Source: Fragilariopsis cylindrus CCMP1102 (taxonomy: Eukaryota > Bacillariophyta > Bacillariophyceae > Bacillariales > Bacillariaceae). Taken from it: DNA of 64,000 nt. A program made the position numbers and the translations under genes. Of this stretch, positions 41,392 to 53,230 are shown piece after piece. The first letter of the stretch is position 1, and the number at the start of each line of letters is the position of its first letter. The notes under the pieces were generated by a model. It was not told where the DNA came from. It did not search any database and saw only the letters and a program-made list of their open reading frames with translations. Where the stretch lies: the NCBI GenBank assembly GCA_900095095.1, contig FMBT01000504.1, positions 1 to 64,000 on the forward strand. Direction: 5' to 3'.

Positions 41392-42381
41392 TTATATATA
41401 TTTAGTCACAGGCCTCGTCGGGTACGTTCGTGTCAACCTAATTGTCGATTTAACAGTCGACGTGGGAAATTCAATACCCGCAATACCATCCAGAACGCGA
41501 TACGTCTTCACTATCTCAAGTCCCTCCACAACTCGATCGCCCTCCTCGGTGGTACCACGCCTCCAACGCCGTTGTACACGAGTGGCATATATAATATCAA
41601 AGGAAGTAGATCCGAACAACGCACTGGTCGTGGTTGTGACTCGTATCAATTCATTGGAACCCGCTAAACTTCCCTTATTATTCTGTGGTTCTACGGAACG
41701 TTGTACGACCTTTAGTTCTGTTGCTGGACTACTGCTACCATCCGACTTTTTATAATTGAGAGTGTTGGGTGCACGAGGATCCCATTGTACTACAGTTGCA
41801 GCTGCTGCTGCTGCTGCTGCTGCTGATCCACTACTACCGGTTCGTTCCTCAATTTCATATCCACGATCAAAGACATCACCATAATACTTTTTACCATCAA
41901 GACCAATAATTCCATCAGTCGTACGACGTAAATCAATAAAACGCACTAAATACTTCTCTTCTACTTTTTGAAAATCGCCTCCACTACTCGTAGTAGGTGT
42001 GCACCCACCTAATAGCTTCCACGCCCCTTCCGCTTGATTGACATCTCCTTCGACCGATACAACCTTCCGTTCGCATACCCACGTACCATTGAGAGACGGT
42101 GGATAGAGGATGTCTATATCTTGTAACGCCTTGTCGGTGAGCATATCAAAGCCATCACCAATGCCTGCAACTCGTTCAAGGTTACCGAGTATTAGTGGTG
42201 GCGGTGATGATGCGGCATTCGCTCGACGGGAATAGGAAGGCAAGAAGAGGAGTGATGAAGCAGCACCTGCGACCATTTTGCGACGGCACAACGGTACATT
42301 GTTATTCTGAAGGCCTAGACAATTATGAAGTAGATGAAGTGTGAACAACAATACTAAAGTGGCGAACATTTTGCAGCACAT
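41392..42381 (-). CDS. thylakoid-lumen protein, DUF6816-like
   Basis: Intronless; the ATG at 42381 gives 329 aa, and the ATG at 42369 (MFATLVLLFTLHLLHNCLG) gives a cleaner signal peptide. A second targeting element follows: CRRKMVAGAASSLLFLPSYS then RRANAASSP, that is a twin-arginine, hydrophobic core and an A-N-A cleavage site. Signal peptide plus a Tat-type lumen signal predicts delivery to the thylakoid lumen. The mature part (GDGFDMLTDKALQDIDILYP, LNGTWVCERKVVSVEGD, LVRFIDLRRTTDG, FDRGYEIEERTG, GLEIVKTYRVLDG) resembles the DUF6816 family of lumen proteins from plants and cyanobacteria, of unknown role. An Ala run lies in a loop. Confidence 0.8.
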   Translation of the reverse strand: MCCKMFATLVLLFTLHLLHNCLGLQNNNVPLCRRKMVAGAASSLLFLPSYSRRANAASSPPPLILGNLERVAGIGDGFDMLTDKALQDIDILYPPSLNGTWVCERKVVSVEGDVNQAEGAWKLLGGCTPTTSSGGDFQKVEEKYLVRFIDLRRTTDGIIGLDGKKYYGDVFDRGYEIEERTGSSGSAAAAAAAAATVVQWDPRAPNTLNYKKSDGSSSPATELKVVQRSVEPQNNKGSLAGSNELIRVTTTTSALFGSTSFDIIYATRVQRRWRRGTTEEGDRVVEGLEIVKTYRVLDGIAGIEFPTSTVKSTIRLTRTYPTRPVTKYI

Positions 42382-43109
42382 CGGCACTTCTTAGAGCAGT
42401 ATTCTGTTAAATCTGATGCACTGTATTGTATTGTTGTCGATGTAACATCCAAATGCACCAGGTCGGAGCTAAAAAATAAAAGTTTACAATTTTGTTTTTC
42501 GCGCGCTGAAAAAGTGATCGAAGACAGTTGTACACCGTCCAATTTTACACGATAAAAAAGCACGGGTCCGAATTTAAAAAATCTTGTTTTCAAACTTTGT
42601 GCGCGCTGAGCTCAGGATGGTGTTTTGTTCAATCACGATTGATTCAATCTCTTTAACGGCAAACATTAACGCGATCATCGTGCTTCATTAAAGATTCAAC
42701 GATTGAAGATTGAAATTCTGTTTCGTGTCGAAGAATGAATCAAGAAGGAATGAATGCGAATTCATCAATCCATGTCTACTATTTATGTTTGAAGTTGTTT
42801 CAATAAGTGTCATCAATCTAAATCAAGGAGAAAAGTCCAAGCAACACAGAAACAACATATTAGACATCGTCAACCTCTCTACTGATCGCATAATAGGCTC
42901 GTCCAACAAGCTAGCTCGTCCGATAACAAGCACGCTGTTCTTAAACTCAAGAAATACAAAAAATCTTCTTCCAATCGCTAACATCATACAGTACGCTCGT
43001 CTCAGAATAAACGCGAGATACAACAAAAGTGACACAAAAAACAAACACATATAGGACCGTCATTGTAGGATATATACATATTCCCAATTCTCTATCCCCT
43101 AAATAAATC
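42382..43109. other. divergent promoter region
   Basis: No gene was seen. GCGCGCTGA occurs twice (about 42500 and 42601), a candidate shared element. Frames here are unsupported. Confidence 0.4.
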
Positions 43110-45175
43110 ATGGAAGATCGTGACTCTTTAATAGAAACAAACTCCTTGAACGGCAGTAGCGGTATCATTGATAATAACAACAACAACAACAACAGCAACA
43201 ACAATAATAATAATAGTTCATCACCAATAGCATCATCTTCCGCTACTGCTGCTGCTGCTGCTGGACTTGATTTTATTGATGATCATCAACAACAACAACA
43301 ACAACATCAGCATCCATCAAATCGGAGTCAGTTATTAACAGTATCGTTTAATCAAGATGGTGGATGTTTAGCAGTAGGAACAGCCAATGGGTTTAGTGTA
43401 CATAATTTACATCCACAATATAATTTAAGTGTGGAACGATCCTTACGGGGTGGGATTGGACAAATTGAAATGTTATTTCGATGTAATTTAATGGCCTTAG
43501 TGGGTGGTGGATCGGATCCACATGCTGCACCACATCGTGTCTTGATTTGGGATGATCATGTACCAAAAGAAATTGGTGAATTATCATTTCGACAAATTGT
43601 CTTAAAGGTGAAATTACGGAAGGATGCAATTGCTGTTGCATTACGTGATCGTGTCTACGTCTATCATTTAGCCGATTTGAGTTTACGTGATAAGATTTAT
43701 ACTGCTGATAATCCATATGGATTATTAAGTTTAAGTACAGCCGTACAAGATATGGTATTAGCATGTCCATCTGTAACGATGGGTCATGTACGTGTAGAAC
43801 TATACGGATTACGGAAAACTATGGTACGTATTTTCATACGCTCTGCTCTATACGGAAAATCAGAATATTTCTTTGTGTTTCTAAATGCTTTTCTTTAATC
43901 GACACTCTGCTCACTTTTCTATCTTTTTTTCCTTGATTGGCTTTAACATAACAAAAACAAAAACAAATGTAGCTAATAGAGGCGCATGAATCAACATTAC
44001 GAGCATTAATTTTGACAGGGGATGGTAAAAAATTAGCGACATCATCTCATAAAGGGACAATTATTCGAGTATGGGACGTAAGAACATCACAAAATATATA
44101 TGAATTCCGTCGGGGTGTAGAACGTGCACAAATTACATGTTTAGCATTTTCATCAGATGATCAATGGTTATCATGTTCATCTGATAAAGGTACGACACAT
44201 ATCTTTTTTCTTGATAAGAGTAAAGAGGAAGCTACGAAAAATAAAAAAGGAAGTGCTAAAAAGAAGAACGGAAATAGTAACAGCGGCGGCGGTTCCTCCA
44301 CTAATGGCAGTAGTAGTAGTAGTAGTAGTATATCATTTTTAAGTAGCGGGAGTCGGTTATTGATGGGATCATTGATTTCATCTGCGTCGGGTACGAAACC
44401 ACAACCGAAATCGATTTGTCAGATCCGGGGTGTTCCTCATCCGTTAGCATGTGCATTCATTGGTGACGCACCTCATCTGATTGCAGTTGCTGGTTGGGAC
44501 AACGACGGGAATGGTGTACTATTAATAAGTGAATTTGCTGCTCATCAGGAGGCACGTAGAGTCGCCTATCATGTACTAGTTAAGAATTCATCCACTGCTG
44601 ATGAAACAGAAGAAGAACGACGGAGAAGACGAGCGAGGGGATGGGTGCCCGGTGGTAGAGGTGGTGGTGGTACACCGGCAAATATGTCCGAGGATGATCC
44701 AAGTATGCATTTTGGACATCTTCGTATATCAGATGAAATGGCAGAAGAGGCACATAGATTTCAAACACAAACGACGGATGATGATTTTTGTGAAGTTATT
44801 GTTGAGCCTCGGAATATTCAGAATCAGAAGGAGCCTGTCATTGAAGACAAACCATTATTGTCATCCCAAGAGCAACAGCAACAGAGTCAATCACAAACCT
44901 TAGTACAAAATAATGAAATTGAAGAGATAGATTTCTCAGCTAATGATGATAATAGTGCCGATAATAAAGACCTAGTAACGGCAAATGATAGTACCGCTGA
45001 AGACGATAACAAGGATAACGATATTAATAATGATAGCAACAACAATGAAAAAAACGCTACTACCACAACCAAGGAAGTAGAAATCGATGCCTCTTCCGAA
45101 AAGGATTCCACTGTAGAACCACTCAAAGAAGATGACGGCGGCGGTGGTAATGATGACGACGACCAGGAAGAGTGA
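43110..45175 (+). CDS. ATG18/WIPI-type PROPPIN, WD40, two exons
   Basis: Exon 1 is 43110-43823 and exon 2 43973-45175, joined across a 149-bp intron (GTACGT to TGTAG), giving 638 aa. The junction reads YGLRKTM then LIEAHESTLRALIL. WD-type blades include LLTVSFNQDGGCLAVGTANG, LIWDDHVPKEIGELSF, LILTGDGKKLATSSHKGTII and CLAFSSDDQWLSCSSDKGT. The phosphoinositide-binding signature F-R-R-G is present (IYEFRRGVERAQI). PROPPINs bind PI3P and PI(3,5)P2 on membranes and act in autophagy and vacuole function. The N-terminus has Asn/Ser/Ala/Gln tracts. The C-terminus (after about residue 470) is a long acidic, Asn/Asp/Glu-rich extension not seen in fungal Atg18; its role is unknown. Confidence 0.93.
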
Positions 45176-46524
45176 ATCAAAGATCGAATGAATAGGGCAA
45201 ATCATTCTGTAGCATGGGTTTCATCACGAGAAACTTGCACGTATATACAAACAATGAAAAATTACCACCATAAGACAAGCGACTCGATCGTTTTACGTCT
45301 ACTTCCACTACACCGTACCGTGTAGTATATTATAGGGAGAAAACGAGAGAAAAAATAATGACGTTTCACAAAAATCATTTCGTCGTGATCAATACACGAC
45401 ACCAGTCTCGCTCTTATGAATAATTGTTAAGTACCTTTGAGTGAGTAAAGTAAAGGATTTTGGACATAGAATTCCTAACAAAACTCACTATTCCTATTGG
45501 ATTTCTGTTCGACGCACAAAATCAAATGATGATAGAGATAATACATATTTTTTTATCCTTTGCATCAGTATTCATAGTAGTAGACTTCTAAGTATCTTTC
45601 TGTGTTGATCAATCAGTAAATAGTTTTGACATAGTAACAAGTGAAGCATCCAAACCTGAAATGGTATGCATAATTGTACATTACTACCCATTTTTATGTC
45701 TTATTTTGTTCAACAGCTAGGTAAGTTTAAGGGTGCATGCCGGTCTGACTGCAAATTTGCATTGCATAACCTGTCTTACAATATATGTAATGTAGAGGGA
45801 TATGTGAGGCTCAATTTGAGAGTATTTTTTTATTTTTTAGCTTGAAGATATGGTTCATAGGTATGTAGGTATCCATAGTACGTATATCTCATACAACAGT
45901 TTAATTGATGATCTTACAGTACTCACTCGCGTTGCTATCGGCCGGATACAACGCACATGTCGTTACCGTGGAAACTCTACTCATCAATCATATTCGATCT
46001 TGATACAGTAGAAGAAAATCGAATCCCAATCACACAAGAAACAAATTTTTGAATTTCAAAAATCATACAGACAACGAAAGTCACATACGCAATGGCTATC
46101 ACACACGCATTAGCGGTACAATGCGATTAGTTCTCCGGCCCGGGAAAGAAAGAAAGAAAAATCATGCATCTCCTCGAGGGACTGATTTTATTATGATTGC
46201 GATTAGATTTTTTGTTCTATGTTCCCCAATGAAATACGATTCCCGTGATTATTTGAGATAGTATCCAACCGGAGTAGAATGTAGTAGAGAAGAATAGAGG
46301 TGAAAAGATAGAAATGAAGAGTTGCACACAGCACAAGCAATGAACAATAGCGAGATAATAAAGTATCTGACTGTTTATTTATCTTCGAATCTGATTTCAA
46401 GTTCACTTTCCATTTGTGCTCACAACTCATTCCTCTTGTGTTTTGAAACAGCAACACAGCACAAATTTAGTAGCAACAGTAATAAGCACGTCTACTTCTT
46501 CTGTAACTGAATCAATCGATCAAG
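45176..46524. other. 1.3-kb spacer
   Basis: No gene was seen. It holds an ATGATGATG run right before the next start codon and GGCCCGGGAAAGAAAG near 46137. Open frames (46049-46510) lack motifs. Confidence 0.45.
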
Positions 46525-48321
46525 ATGATGATGATGATGAATCGGTCTACTCCCTACTCTTCTTCAAGTGTAACAGCAGCCACAATGTTGCTATCTCTCT
46601 TGGCCGTTTTGATGACAAACTCCCCGTCGACAACCTTCGTCCTTGCCAAGCCACTTAGGTACGACAGCAGCAACAACAACAATTACGAAGGTAATGGTAA
46701 TGCTATTGGAAGAGTCCGAAATGGTCGATTACGCAATCCCTCCTTGTTATGGAATTCTTTTGGTGTAACTGATGAAGACAATAGCAACAATAGTAACGAC
46801 AACGACAATGACAACTATTTTGTTACTACCAAAGCCACACTTCGAGAACGTGAAGATGAAAGTGCGGAATTTTTCATGGCCTTGAATAGTGTCCCTACGG
46901 CTAGTAGTATGCCATCTCTATCACCTACATCATCGATGGTACCGTCATTTTATCCTTCTCTTTCTTCACTTCCCAGTCAGGATCCATCTGGGAGTTCTTT
47001 TCCAAGCAATAATCCATCCTTGAGCTCAATTCCGAGTGATACACCTTCTGTGAGTTCTTTTCCTAGTGAAGAACCCTCCTTGAGCTCAATTCCGAGTGAA
47101 GAACCCTCCTTGAGTTCTATCCCAAGCAGTATTCCGACCGATAGTCCTACTGAAACCGATATCCCATCTAATCCGCCTTCGACGAGTCTTGAACCTTCAA
47201 ACTCGCCGTCCTTCGAACCAAGTTCTTCTCCAATAACCCTATCTCCTACTACGACTTTCTCTCCAACAACTTTTTTTCCATCATTCTTCTCTACTGAATC
47301 CCTATCACCATCGCCTTTCGCAAGCCCAAGTTCTTCGCCCAGTACTAGTCCTTTTTCAAGTCCGAGTACTTCACCAAGTACAAGTCGTCCGAGTGCAAGT
47401 GCTAATCCGTCAATGTCTCCCACATGTCAATTTTTTACACCCGCTGAGAGAGAAGAATCGATCCTAGCCGCATTGGATTCAGTAGTAGCGGTAGATGGTC
47501 AGAATTTGAATCGTGATATAACAACTCCTCAAGGTAAAGCAACCGATTGGATTCTCAATGAGGATAGATTCCAACTTTGTCCAGGTGATGAAAAAATCAT
47601 TCAACGTTGGGTAATGGCTATATTTTACCATTCAACTGCCGGTCAAGATTGGAATGTTACTGGTGCACCCATTACGAGTACACCCTTTTTAGGTAGCGAT
47701 AATGAATGTAATTGGTTAGGTTTAAATTGCACGAGACTTATTACTGATGAAAATGAAGGGTGCGTCAAATCAATCAGATTCGAAAAAAGAGAATTGGCCG
47801 GAACGATACCAACCGAATTGGGATTATTACCAGAACTTGCTGTAATAGAAATGGAACAAGGAAATACATCAGGAACGATTCCAACGGAACTTGGTCAATT
47901 AGAAAAGTTGGTATTTATTGATATGGATTTTAATTTGTTAACTGGATCTTTACCGACGGAACTTTATCAACTAACAAAGTTAAGAACATTAGATGTCAAC
48001 AATAACCAACTTACTGGAACCATTAGTACGGATATCGGTGGAATGGTCGATTTGGACTTCGTTCAGTTACAGAGTAATTTGTTTGAAGGAACGATTCCTA
48101 CCGAATTTGGTTTGTTAACAAAACTAAAAACCTTCAATGTCCAAATCAATAAATTCACGGGAAAAATGCCTGACGTAGTTTGTGACATGTCGCAACTTGT
48201 TTCATTGAGAGCCAGTTGCAAACGGGGGCGTGTTTGTAAAAAAGAATCCGATGTTGTTGTAAAATGTGGAACCAAACAAAACAAGAGATGCTGCACTTGT
48301 ATTTGTGAAGAAGATAATTGA
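46525..48321 (+). CDS. S/P-rich secreted leucine-rich repeat protein
   Basis: Intronless, 598 aa. The start has MMMMMNRSTPYSSSSV then a hydrophobic core TMLLSLLAVLMT and FVLAKPLRYD, a secretion signal. Residues about 125-300 are a repeat of PS-x-x-PS type (LSSIPSEEPSLSSIPSEEPS), a flexible stalk common in diatom cell-surface proteins. From about 310, CQFFTPAEREESILAALDSV, GKATDWILNEDRFQLCPGD and IIQRWVMAIFYHSTAGQDW match the N-terminal cap of diatom LRR proteins; NECNWLGLNCTRL is the plant-type LRRNT Cys pair. About five LRRs follow (GTIPTELGLLPELAVIEMEQ, GTIPTELGQLEKL, GSLPTELYQLTKL). It ends in a Cys-rich tail, CGTKQNKRCCTCICEEDN, with no transmembrane helix. Its paralog is at 53231-55181. 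Confidence 0.9.
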   Translation: MMMMMNRSTPYSSSSVTAATMLLSLLAVLMTNSPSTTFVLAKPLRYDSSNNNNYEGNGNAIGRVRNGRLRNPSLLWNSFGVTDEDNSNNSNDNDNDNYFVTTKATLREREDESAEFFMALNSVPTASSMPSLSPTSSMVPSFYPSLSSLPSQDPSGSSFPSNNPSLSSIPSDTPSVSSFPSEEPSLSSIPSEEPSLSSIPSSIPTDSPTETDIPSNPPSTSLEPSNSPSFEPSSSPITLSPTTTFSPTTFFPSFFSTESLSPSPFASPSSSPSTSPFSSPSTSPSTSRPSASANPSMSPTCQFFTPAEREESILAALDSVVAVDGQNLNRDITTPQGKATDWILNEDRFQLCPGDEKIIQRWVMAIFYHSTAGQDWNVTGAPITSTPFLGSDNECNWLGLNCTRLITDENEGCVKSIRFEKRELAGTIPTELGLLPELAVIEMEQGNTSGTIPTELGQLEKLVFIDMDFNLLTGSLPTELYQLTKLRTLDVNNNQLTGTISTDIGGMVDLDFVQLQSNLFEGTIPTEFGLLTKLKTFNVQINKFTGKMPDVVCDMSQLVSLRASCKRGRVCKKESDVVVKCGTKQNKRCCTCICEEDN

Positions 48322-48724
48322 GAAGAGAGATGATCATGATCCATTCATATCCAATCGTTCGCAAAATTAAAGAAAACGACGATAGAGTTATATATCTATC
48401 TATATTGTTATGATAATACTTTCACTACACACTACTTCTTTCCAGACGAAACAAGTTTCGATATATCATAATGCGAAACACAAAGAGAAGGATATAATAA
48501 TTAAGAAAAACATTCCTCCTTCGAACCATATTATAAATAATGATAATATAAGTCAAAAAAACTGTAAAATATATATACTTATATTACTGTAAAATTATGA
48601 TTGGTTATAATATGCTGTTAAGTAGGATTTCTAATTATTATTGATGTTATTACTACTTTCTCTCGTTTCTTTTTCATTCATTCTCTTTTTATTATTATTA
48701 TTATTATTTCGTGTAGTTTCTTTT
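48322..48724. other. spacer between convergent genes
   Basis: AT-rich, with ATT/TTA triplet runs near 48690-48710. No gene was seen. Confidence 0.4.
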
Positions 48725-49123
48725 TTATGTAATTCTTGCAGAATCACCAGTAGCACGACTAAATTCCTTATCGTAGTTACCAGAATCCGTTGGTGGTAAT
48801 TCAACTAAATCTAGAAAACAATCTAATGCTTCTAATGCAGCAGCATAATGAATCACACTATCTTTGTCATTTTTACGTCCTTTCTTGGTAGCTTTTTCCA
48901 CTAAATCCATTTCTTTAAAGAATTTTTTAGCGGCACGAACAGATGGTAAATTATCCGGTGCCTTTGTTTGATTCAAACGGAATGCATTTCCCAACAAATA
49001 CATACTTGTTTTCATATCATTATACTGTGAATCGCGTACTTCTTTTCCTTTACAATTTTTATCTTTCTTTGTACATGATCCATTTATATCTTTCCTTTTT
49101 GCTTGAACAACAACTAAGCCTAA

Positions 49124-49165
<42 letters not shown>

Positions 49166-49957
49166 ATTTGGATAGTAACGAAAGAAGAGGAAAAATCAAT
49201 AATGATGAGTATTTGTTTTCTGGTGCGGATCGAGTTCGAAAAGTCGAGAGTTTTTAAAATAATAAAAAGTCACCTTTCGATAACACAAGCCTCCTCGTTT
49301 CATTGTATTTCATTTCGTTTTACTTGCACTCGCATGAATGATTGATTGATTTCATTGTATTTCATTTCTTACCATTTATATCAAAAAATGCTTGAATTGT
49401 TGGTGCAGAAAAGTCAGCTTTCACAACTTCAGGACCGAGTAATAAAAATTCATGTACCGCCGCTTGTACACGTCCATAATAACGTCTCTTAGCAATAGGG
49501 ATAGTTCTGATAGAATGGTAATAATAATATGAGGATGTGAATGTGAATGTGAATATGAGTGAATGTGCAGAAATTTTTGTGCTAGATGAAAATTGTGTAT
49601 AGTTTTATCTGAACAACAACAACAACTTCCAATATCTTTTATTTAAAAACATATCACTCACGTGTATTTTCCCGCTGTTGCTCCACCACTTGCAAAGGCT
49701 GGTTGTGATGGCGCTAATACTAATCCTGGTAAGGCTATGGCTCCGGTGATACCAACAATAGAGGAAGCTGTCTTCTGGAATAATTCTCTTCTAGATGATT
49801 GTGGTTGTTGTGCTTCTTGTGCTACTACTACTGCTACTTCGTGGATATTATTCGGTTGTGTTGTCTTTAGTTGTGGGTTACTAAAGGCTTCACAAGCCGG
49901 TGTCGTTCCTCCTGATACGAGGAACACCAATAGTCCAAGCTGTGATACGATTTTCAT
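48725..49957 (-). CDS. thylakoid-lumen helical protein, PsbQ-like, three exons
   Basis: Exons are 49957-49662, 49506-49373 and 49101-48725, giving 268 aa; the introns (155 and 271 bp) have GTGAGT/CAG and GTAAGA/CAAG ends, and all phases match (2 and 1). The second intron holds a TA/TG microsatellite. The leader IVSQLGLLVFLVSGG ends with CEAFSN, a plastid-import motif. A second signal follows: SSRRELFQKTASSIVGITG then PSQPAFASGG, a twin-arginine lumen signal. The mature protein is mostly helices: KRRYYGRVQAAVHEFLLLGP, KADFSAPTIQAFFDI, MKTSMYLLGNAFRLNQTKAP and IHYAAALEALDCFLDLVELP. That four-helix pattern resembles the PsbQ/extrinsic PSII protein group, but I cannot tell which member. Gene structure firm, family moderate. 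Confidence 0.8.
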
Positions 49958-50434
49958 GGTGATAGATAGTTATTTTTTGCTTATTACGACGTCTCTCCGA
50001 ACCGTTTTGTAGTATTGTCGACAAGAGCTGTGGTAAAAAGAAAAGTGTTTTTGCTTTCAATCCGTCGTCATGTCGTCATCGTAAGTTAAACAATTTCTAG
50101 CAGATCTTGTCGGCTTCTGTCTTGATGTTTTTTTTTTGATGGATCCTGACGTAAAAAGAAACAGTCGTGCGCGTCAATTGCGTGCGGTGCGCAAATAACT
50201 ACATCGTGCGCGCGCTTAATGGGGGATGTGAATTTTCGCTGATTTTCGATTTTTCTCAAATCGAGGATGTTCCAGTAGGGCGGTACGTAGAGCGCGAAAT
50301 TAATTTCTTACTACAGTTGCATTTGCTGTACTAGCTAGTATCGCGCTACTCTAGTAATATCATTTGTTTTTTATCAAAAGAATTCCATCACCATGATGAT
50401 GGGAAGGGAAATGATGCACACCATATATATATAT

Positions 50435-50476
<42 letters not shown>

Positions 50477-51098
50477 CATTGGTAATGCTACTAGAATCAA
50501 TACGCAGAGGTATAGTAGTGACATGTATATAGCATTATCTCTACATGCACACTCTTTTGCATGCATGATTAAGATATTAAAATGTGAGGACGATGTTCAA
50601 AAATGAATGCTCCATGCCATGGAAGGGAGACAATCAGGTTGGCCGTCATGGATCCTGGGCAAGGATAATAATATGTATCCTTTGTATATTCATGTGTGCC
50701 CTTGTAGCTATTGTACTAGCTAGGCCATAATCACTAGCTACGGTAGGACAATTGTATAGTGTCCAACTTGTACAATTAATTGTACATTTTTTAGTTTTAA
50801 TACTGTGGTATAATAAATAATTGCGCGCATGCACCTACCAGGTACCGTACTATCAATCGATGACATGAAACATTCAGCACGATACAATTTTCTGTGTTCA
50901 CGACACGATCTTTTTATTGCTTCGCTATGATGTGTTATTTTCTGTTTTCTCTGTTCTGCTTTCATTTAAAAAGAAGACAAGTCATTACAAGCAACAATAG
51001 CGTTCATCTCAACCTTGTTATTATCATCTCCTAACTGACTACTACCGTAGAATACTTCCACCCTTCACTGTACAGTATCAATATTGCAAGGACCGACG
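49958..51098. other. divergent promoter region with AT repeat
   Basis: No gene was seen between the PsbQ-like and sorting-receptor genes. It contains GCGCGC/GTGCG words near 50170-50215 and the AT microsatellite listed below. Confidence 0.5.
50423..50476. repeat. (AT)n microsatellite, self-complementary
   Basis: ATATAT runs interrupted by ACATGT, able to form a hairpin. Confidence 0.85.
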
Positions 51099-52703
51099 AT
51101 GAAAGAGTCTTCCATAGCTATCGTGTATACCTGTGCTTCATTATTCTTTTTGATGCTGGTATCTTGTGCTAACGCGCATTTTCCAGCAAATGAATCAACA
51201 TATTTGAATTTTCATATCCCGACAAACTTACGTCTCAATGCATCATGGCCGCATGTATCTTCTATGTTTGGACGATTAGGACATGGACCGGAGGGACGAC
51301 TCGTATTACCCGTTAAATTTTTATCCAAAAATCGTAAACTTTGTAACAGCAATCTTGATCAGATGGAGGTCATTAAAGAATTGCATATACCAGAGGATAG
51401 TGGTGCACCATTCATGTTATTGGTAGAACGCGGTGATTGTACATTCGTTAAGAAGGTCCGTAACGCACAACAATTGGGAGCAGCTGCTGTATTGATTGGT
51501 GACACTGAAAATAATTTTATACAAAACCATACTCATATGGACGAACGTTTACGATTACCTGATGACGGATCGGGACATGATATTTCTATTCCTAGTGTAA
51601 TGATTTCTAAGAATGAATACCATGCAATTCATCAGATCATTAATAATAAGAAAAATTTTACTGGCGTCGTCGTATCAGAAATTGCATGGCATACACCTAA
51701 GTTTGACAACAAGGTCGAAATGGATTTGTGGTATTCTCCAATCGATACACACACAAAGGAATTTATTGCGTCAAATTTTTCTTCGATTGCACGGGCATTT
51801 GATTTAAATGATAAATCAGACGAATCAACATGGGATTACGAACTGAATTTGTTACGCTTTCAAGAACGTCCCGTCCTACTTGATGGTAAAGCTCTTGGTT
51901 GTATTGGTAATGAGGATGCACCCGATGAACCATGTTACAAATTATGTACGAATGGAGGGCGGTATTGTCACGTCTCACACCGTCATACGGATGGAAAGGA
52001 TATCGTCGTAGAAGCCTTACGGCGTTTGTGTATAACGAAACATTACAAGCACCCTAAGGTGTACTGGGATTACATTGATCAATTTTCGAATCTTTGTTGG
52101 GATTCTGATTACTTTGCTAATGAAAAATGCGTCAAGGACGCATATTTACATTCAAACATTGATGATACCATTATCGAGGCGTGTATTGCCGATAGTGGTT
52201 CTCCTGAAAAAGATGAAGAAAATACTCTGTTGCAACATTCACTAGATATGCAAATGTATCATGGTATTCATCAAAGTCCGTTCGTCACTATCAATCATGA
52301 CGTAAGTCAAATAGTTTCTTGGAATGGATTGAACTCTGAAGCTGTTTTAATAGCATTGTGTGAAACCTTCTCGTATGGTGAGAAACCACACGTTTGCTAC
52401 GCATGTATGAGGTGTGGTGATCCCGTCGCTTGTGCTCAACGATCGCCGATGACCTGTTTAAGTGATGATGGAGTCGAAAAGGAAGACCCTAATGCACACA
52501 AACAAGGCAACCACGATAGCAATAACGATGGCAAAAAACATAGACATTCTCATTGGGGACGATGGATATTCGGTTTAATGTTGATTGGAGGAACATCCGG
52601 TGGTGCGTACGTATATTACAAAAAACAAATGGAATTAAACGGCGCTGGAAGTGGACTTGGTTCGTATTCCCTTCAGGATGCATTTTTGTCGGAAAGTACT
52701 TAA
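51099..52703 (+). CDS. vacuolar sorting receptor (BP-80/VSR-like)
   Basis: Intronless, 534 aa from the ATG at 51099 (frame opens at a TTG). Signal peptide IVYTCASLFFLMLVSCANAH. Residues about 65-160 are a PA domain (GRLVLPVKFLSKNRKLCNSN, FMLLVERGDCTFVKKVRNAQ, AAAVLIGDTENN, IPSVMISKNEYHAI). The central luminal part has the plant-VSR-like pattern: KVEMDLWYSPIDTHTKEFI, PCYKLCTNGGRYCHVSH, GKDIVVEALRRLCI, DYIDQFSNLCWDSDYFANEK and SPFVTINHDVSQIVSWNG. A Cys-rich stretch CYACMRCGDPVACAQ follows, then a transmembrane helix RWIFGLMLIGGTSGGAYVYY (about 487-506) and a short cytosolic tail ending YSLQDAFLSEST. VSRs carry soluble cargo from Golgi to vacuole. The full-length layout suggests it works. Confidence 0.92.
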   Translation: MKESSIAIVYTCASLFFLMLVSCANAHFPANESTYLNFHIPTNLRLNASWPHVSSMFGRLGHGPEGRLVLPVKFLSKNRKLCNSNLDQMEVIKELHIPEDSGAPFMLLVERGDCTFVKKVRNAQQLGAAAVLIGDTENNFIQNHTHMDERLRLPDDGSGHDISIPSVMISKNEYHAIHQIINNKKNFTGVVVSEIAWHTPKFDNKVEMDLWYSPIDTHTKEFIASNFSSIARAFDLNDKSDESTWDYELNLLRFQERPVLLDGKALGCIGNEDAPDEPCYKLCTNGGRYCHVSHRHTDGKDIVVEALRRLCITKHYKHPKVYWDYIDQFSNLCWDSDYFANEKCVKDAYLHSNIDDTIIEACIADSGSPEKDEENTLLQHSLDMQMYHGIHQSPFVTINHDVSQIVSWNGLNSEAVLIALCETFSYGEKPHVCYACMRCGDPVACAQRSPMTCLSDDGVEKEDPNAHKQGNHDSNNDGKKHRHSHWGRWIFGLMLIGGTSGGAYVYYKKQMELNGAGSGLGSYSLQDAFLSEST

Positions 52704-53230
52704 AAAACAACAGACATAATGCAAACATATATATACATATTGATGGAACACTGCATAGATACATAATGAGGGTGATGATGAAGATGATGATTGATATGAC
52801 GATACTATAGTCAGCTCACACGCGGCCGGGAATACAAACAACATTTAATAAAAACCAACTGTATGAAATTACACGTAACTTATATAAATATAAATAGAAA
52901 ACAAAAATCTAACATATGCGTAGGAAGAGCTTTGTTCTACTAGTACTAAGCTACGTATAGACAACACAAACAAGATAATGTAAAGTATTACTAAATATTC
53001 TCTTTGGAGTCCATTTTATAGTAATTGATCTAAAATTAAATATCCAAACAATACATTCTAGGACTGACTAACGTTGACGTTTGCGGGTGTTATAAAGTCT
53101 GCTCTAAAATATCACACTTTCCATTACAAATATAGCATGAAAATAGCTAGTGTGTCATACTTTCTCTTTTTTTTGGTCTCAGCGACTAGTAGGTTTTCTC
53201 CGTCTTGTCTCCCTTTTTTCCTTTTTCATT
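52704..53230. other. spacer between convergent genes
   Basis: Candidate AATAAA at about 52846. AT-rich; no gene was seen. Confidence 0.4.

Noticed and set aside
42710-43054. 114-codon ORF in the divergent promoter
   Set aside because: No motif; lies in the presumed 5' region of the PROPPIN gene.
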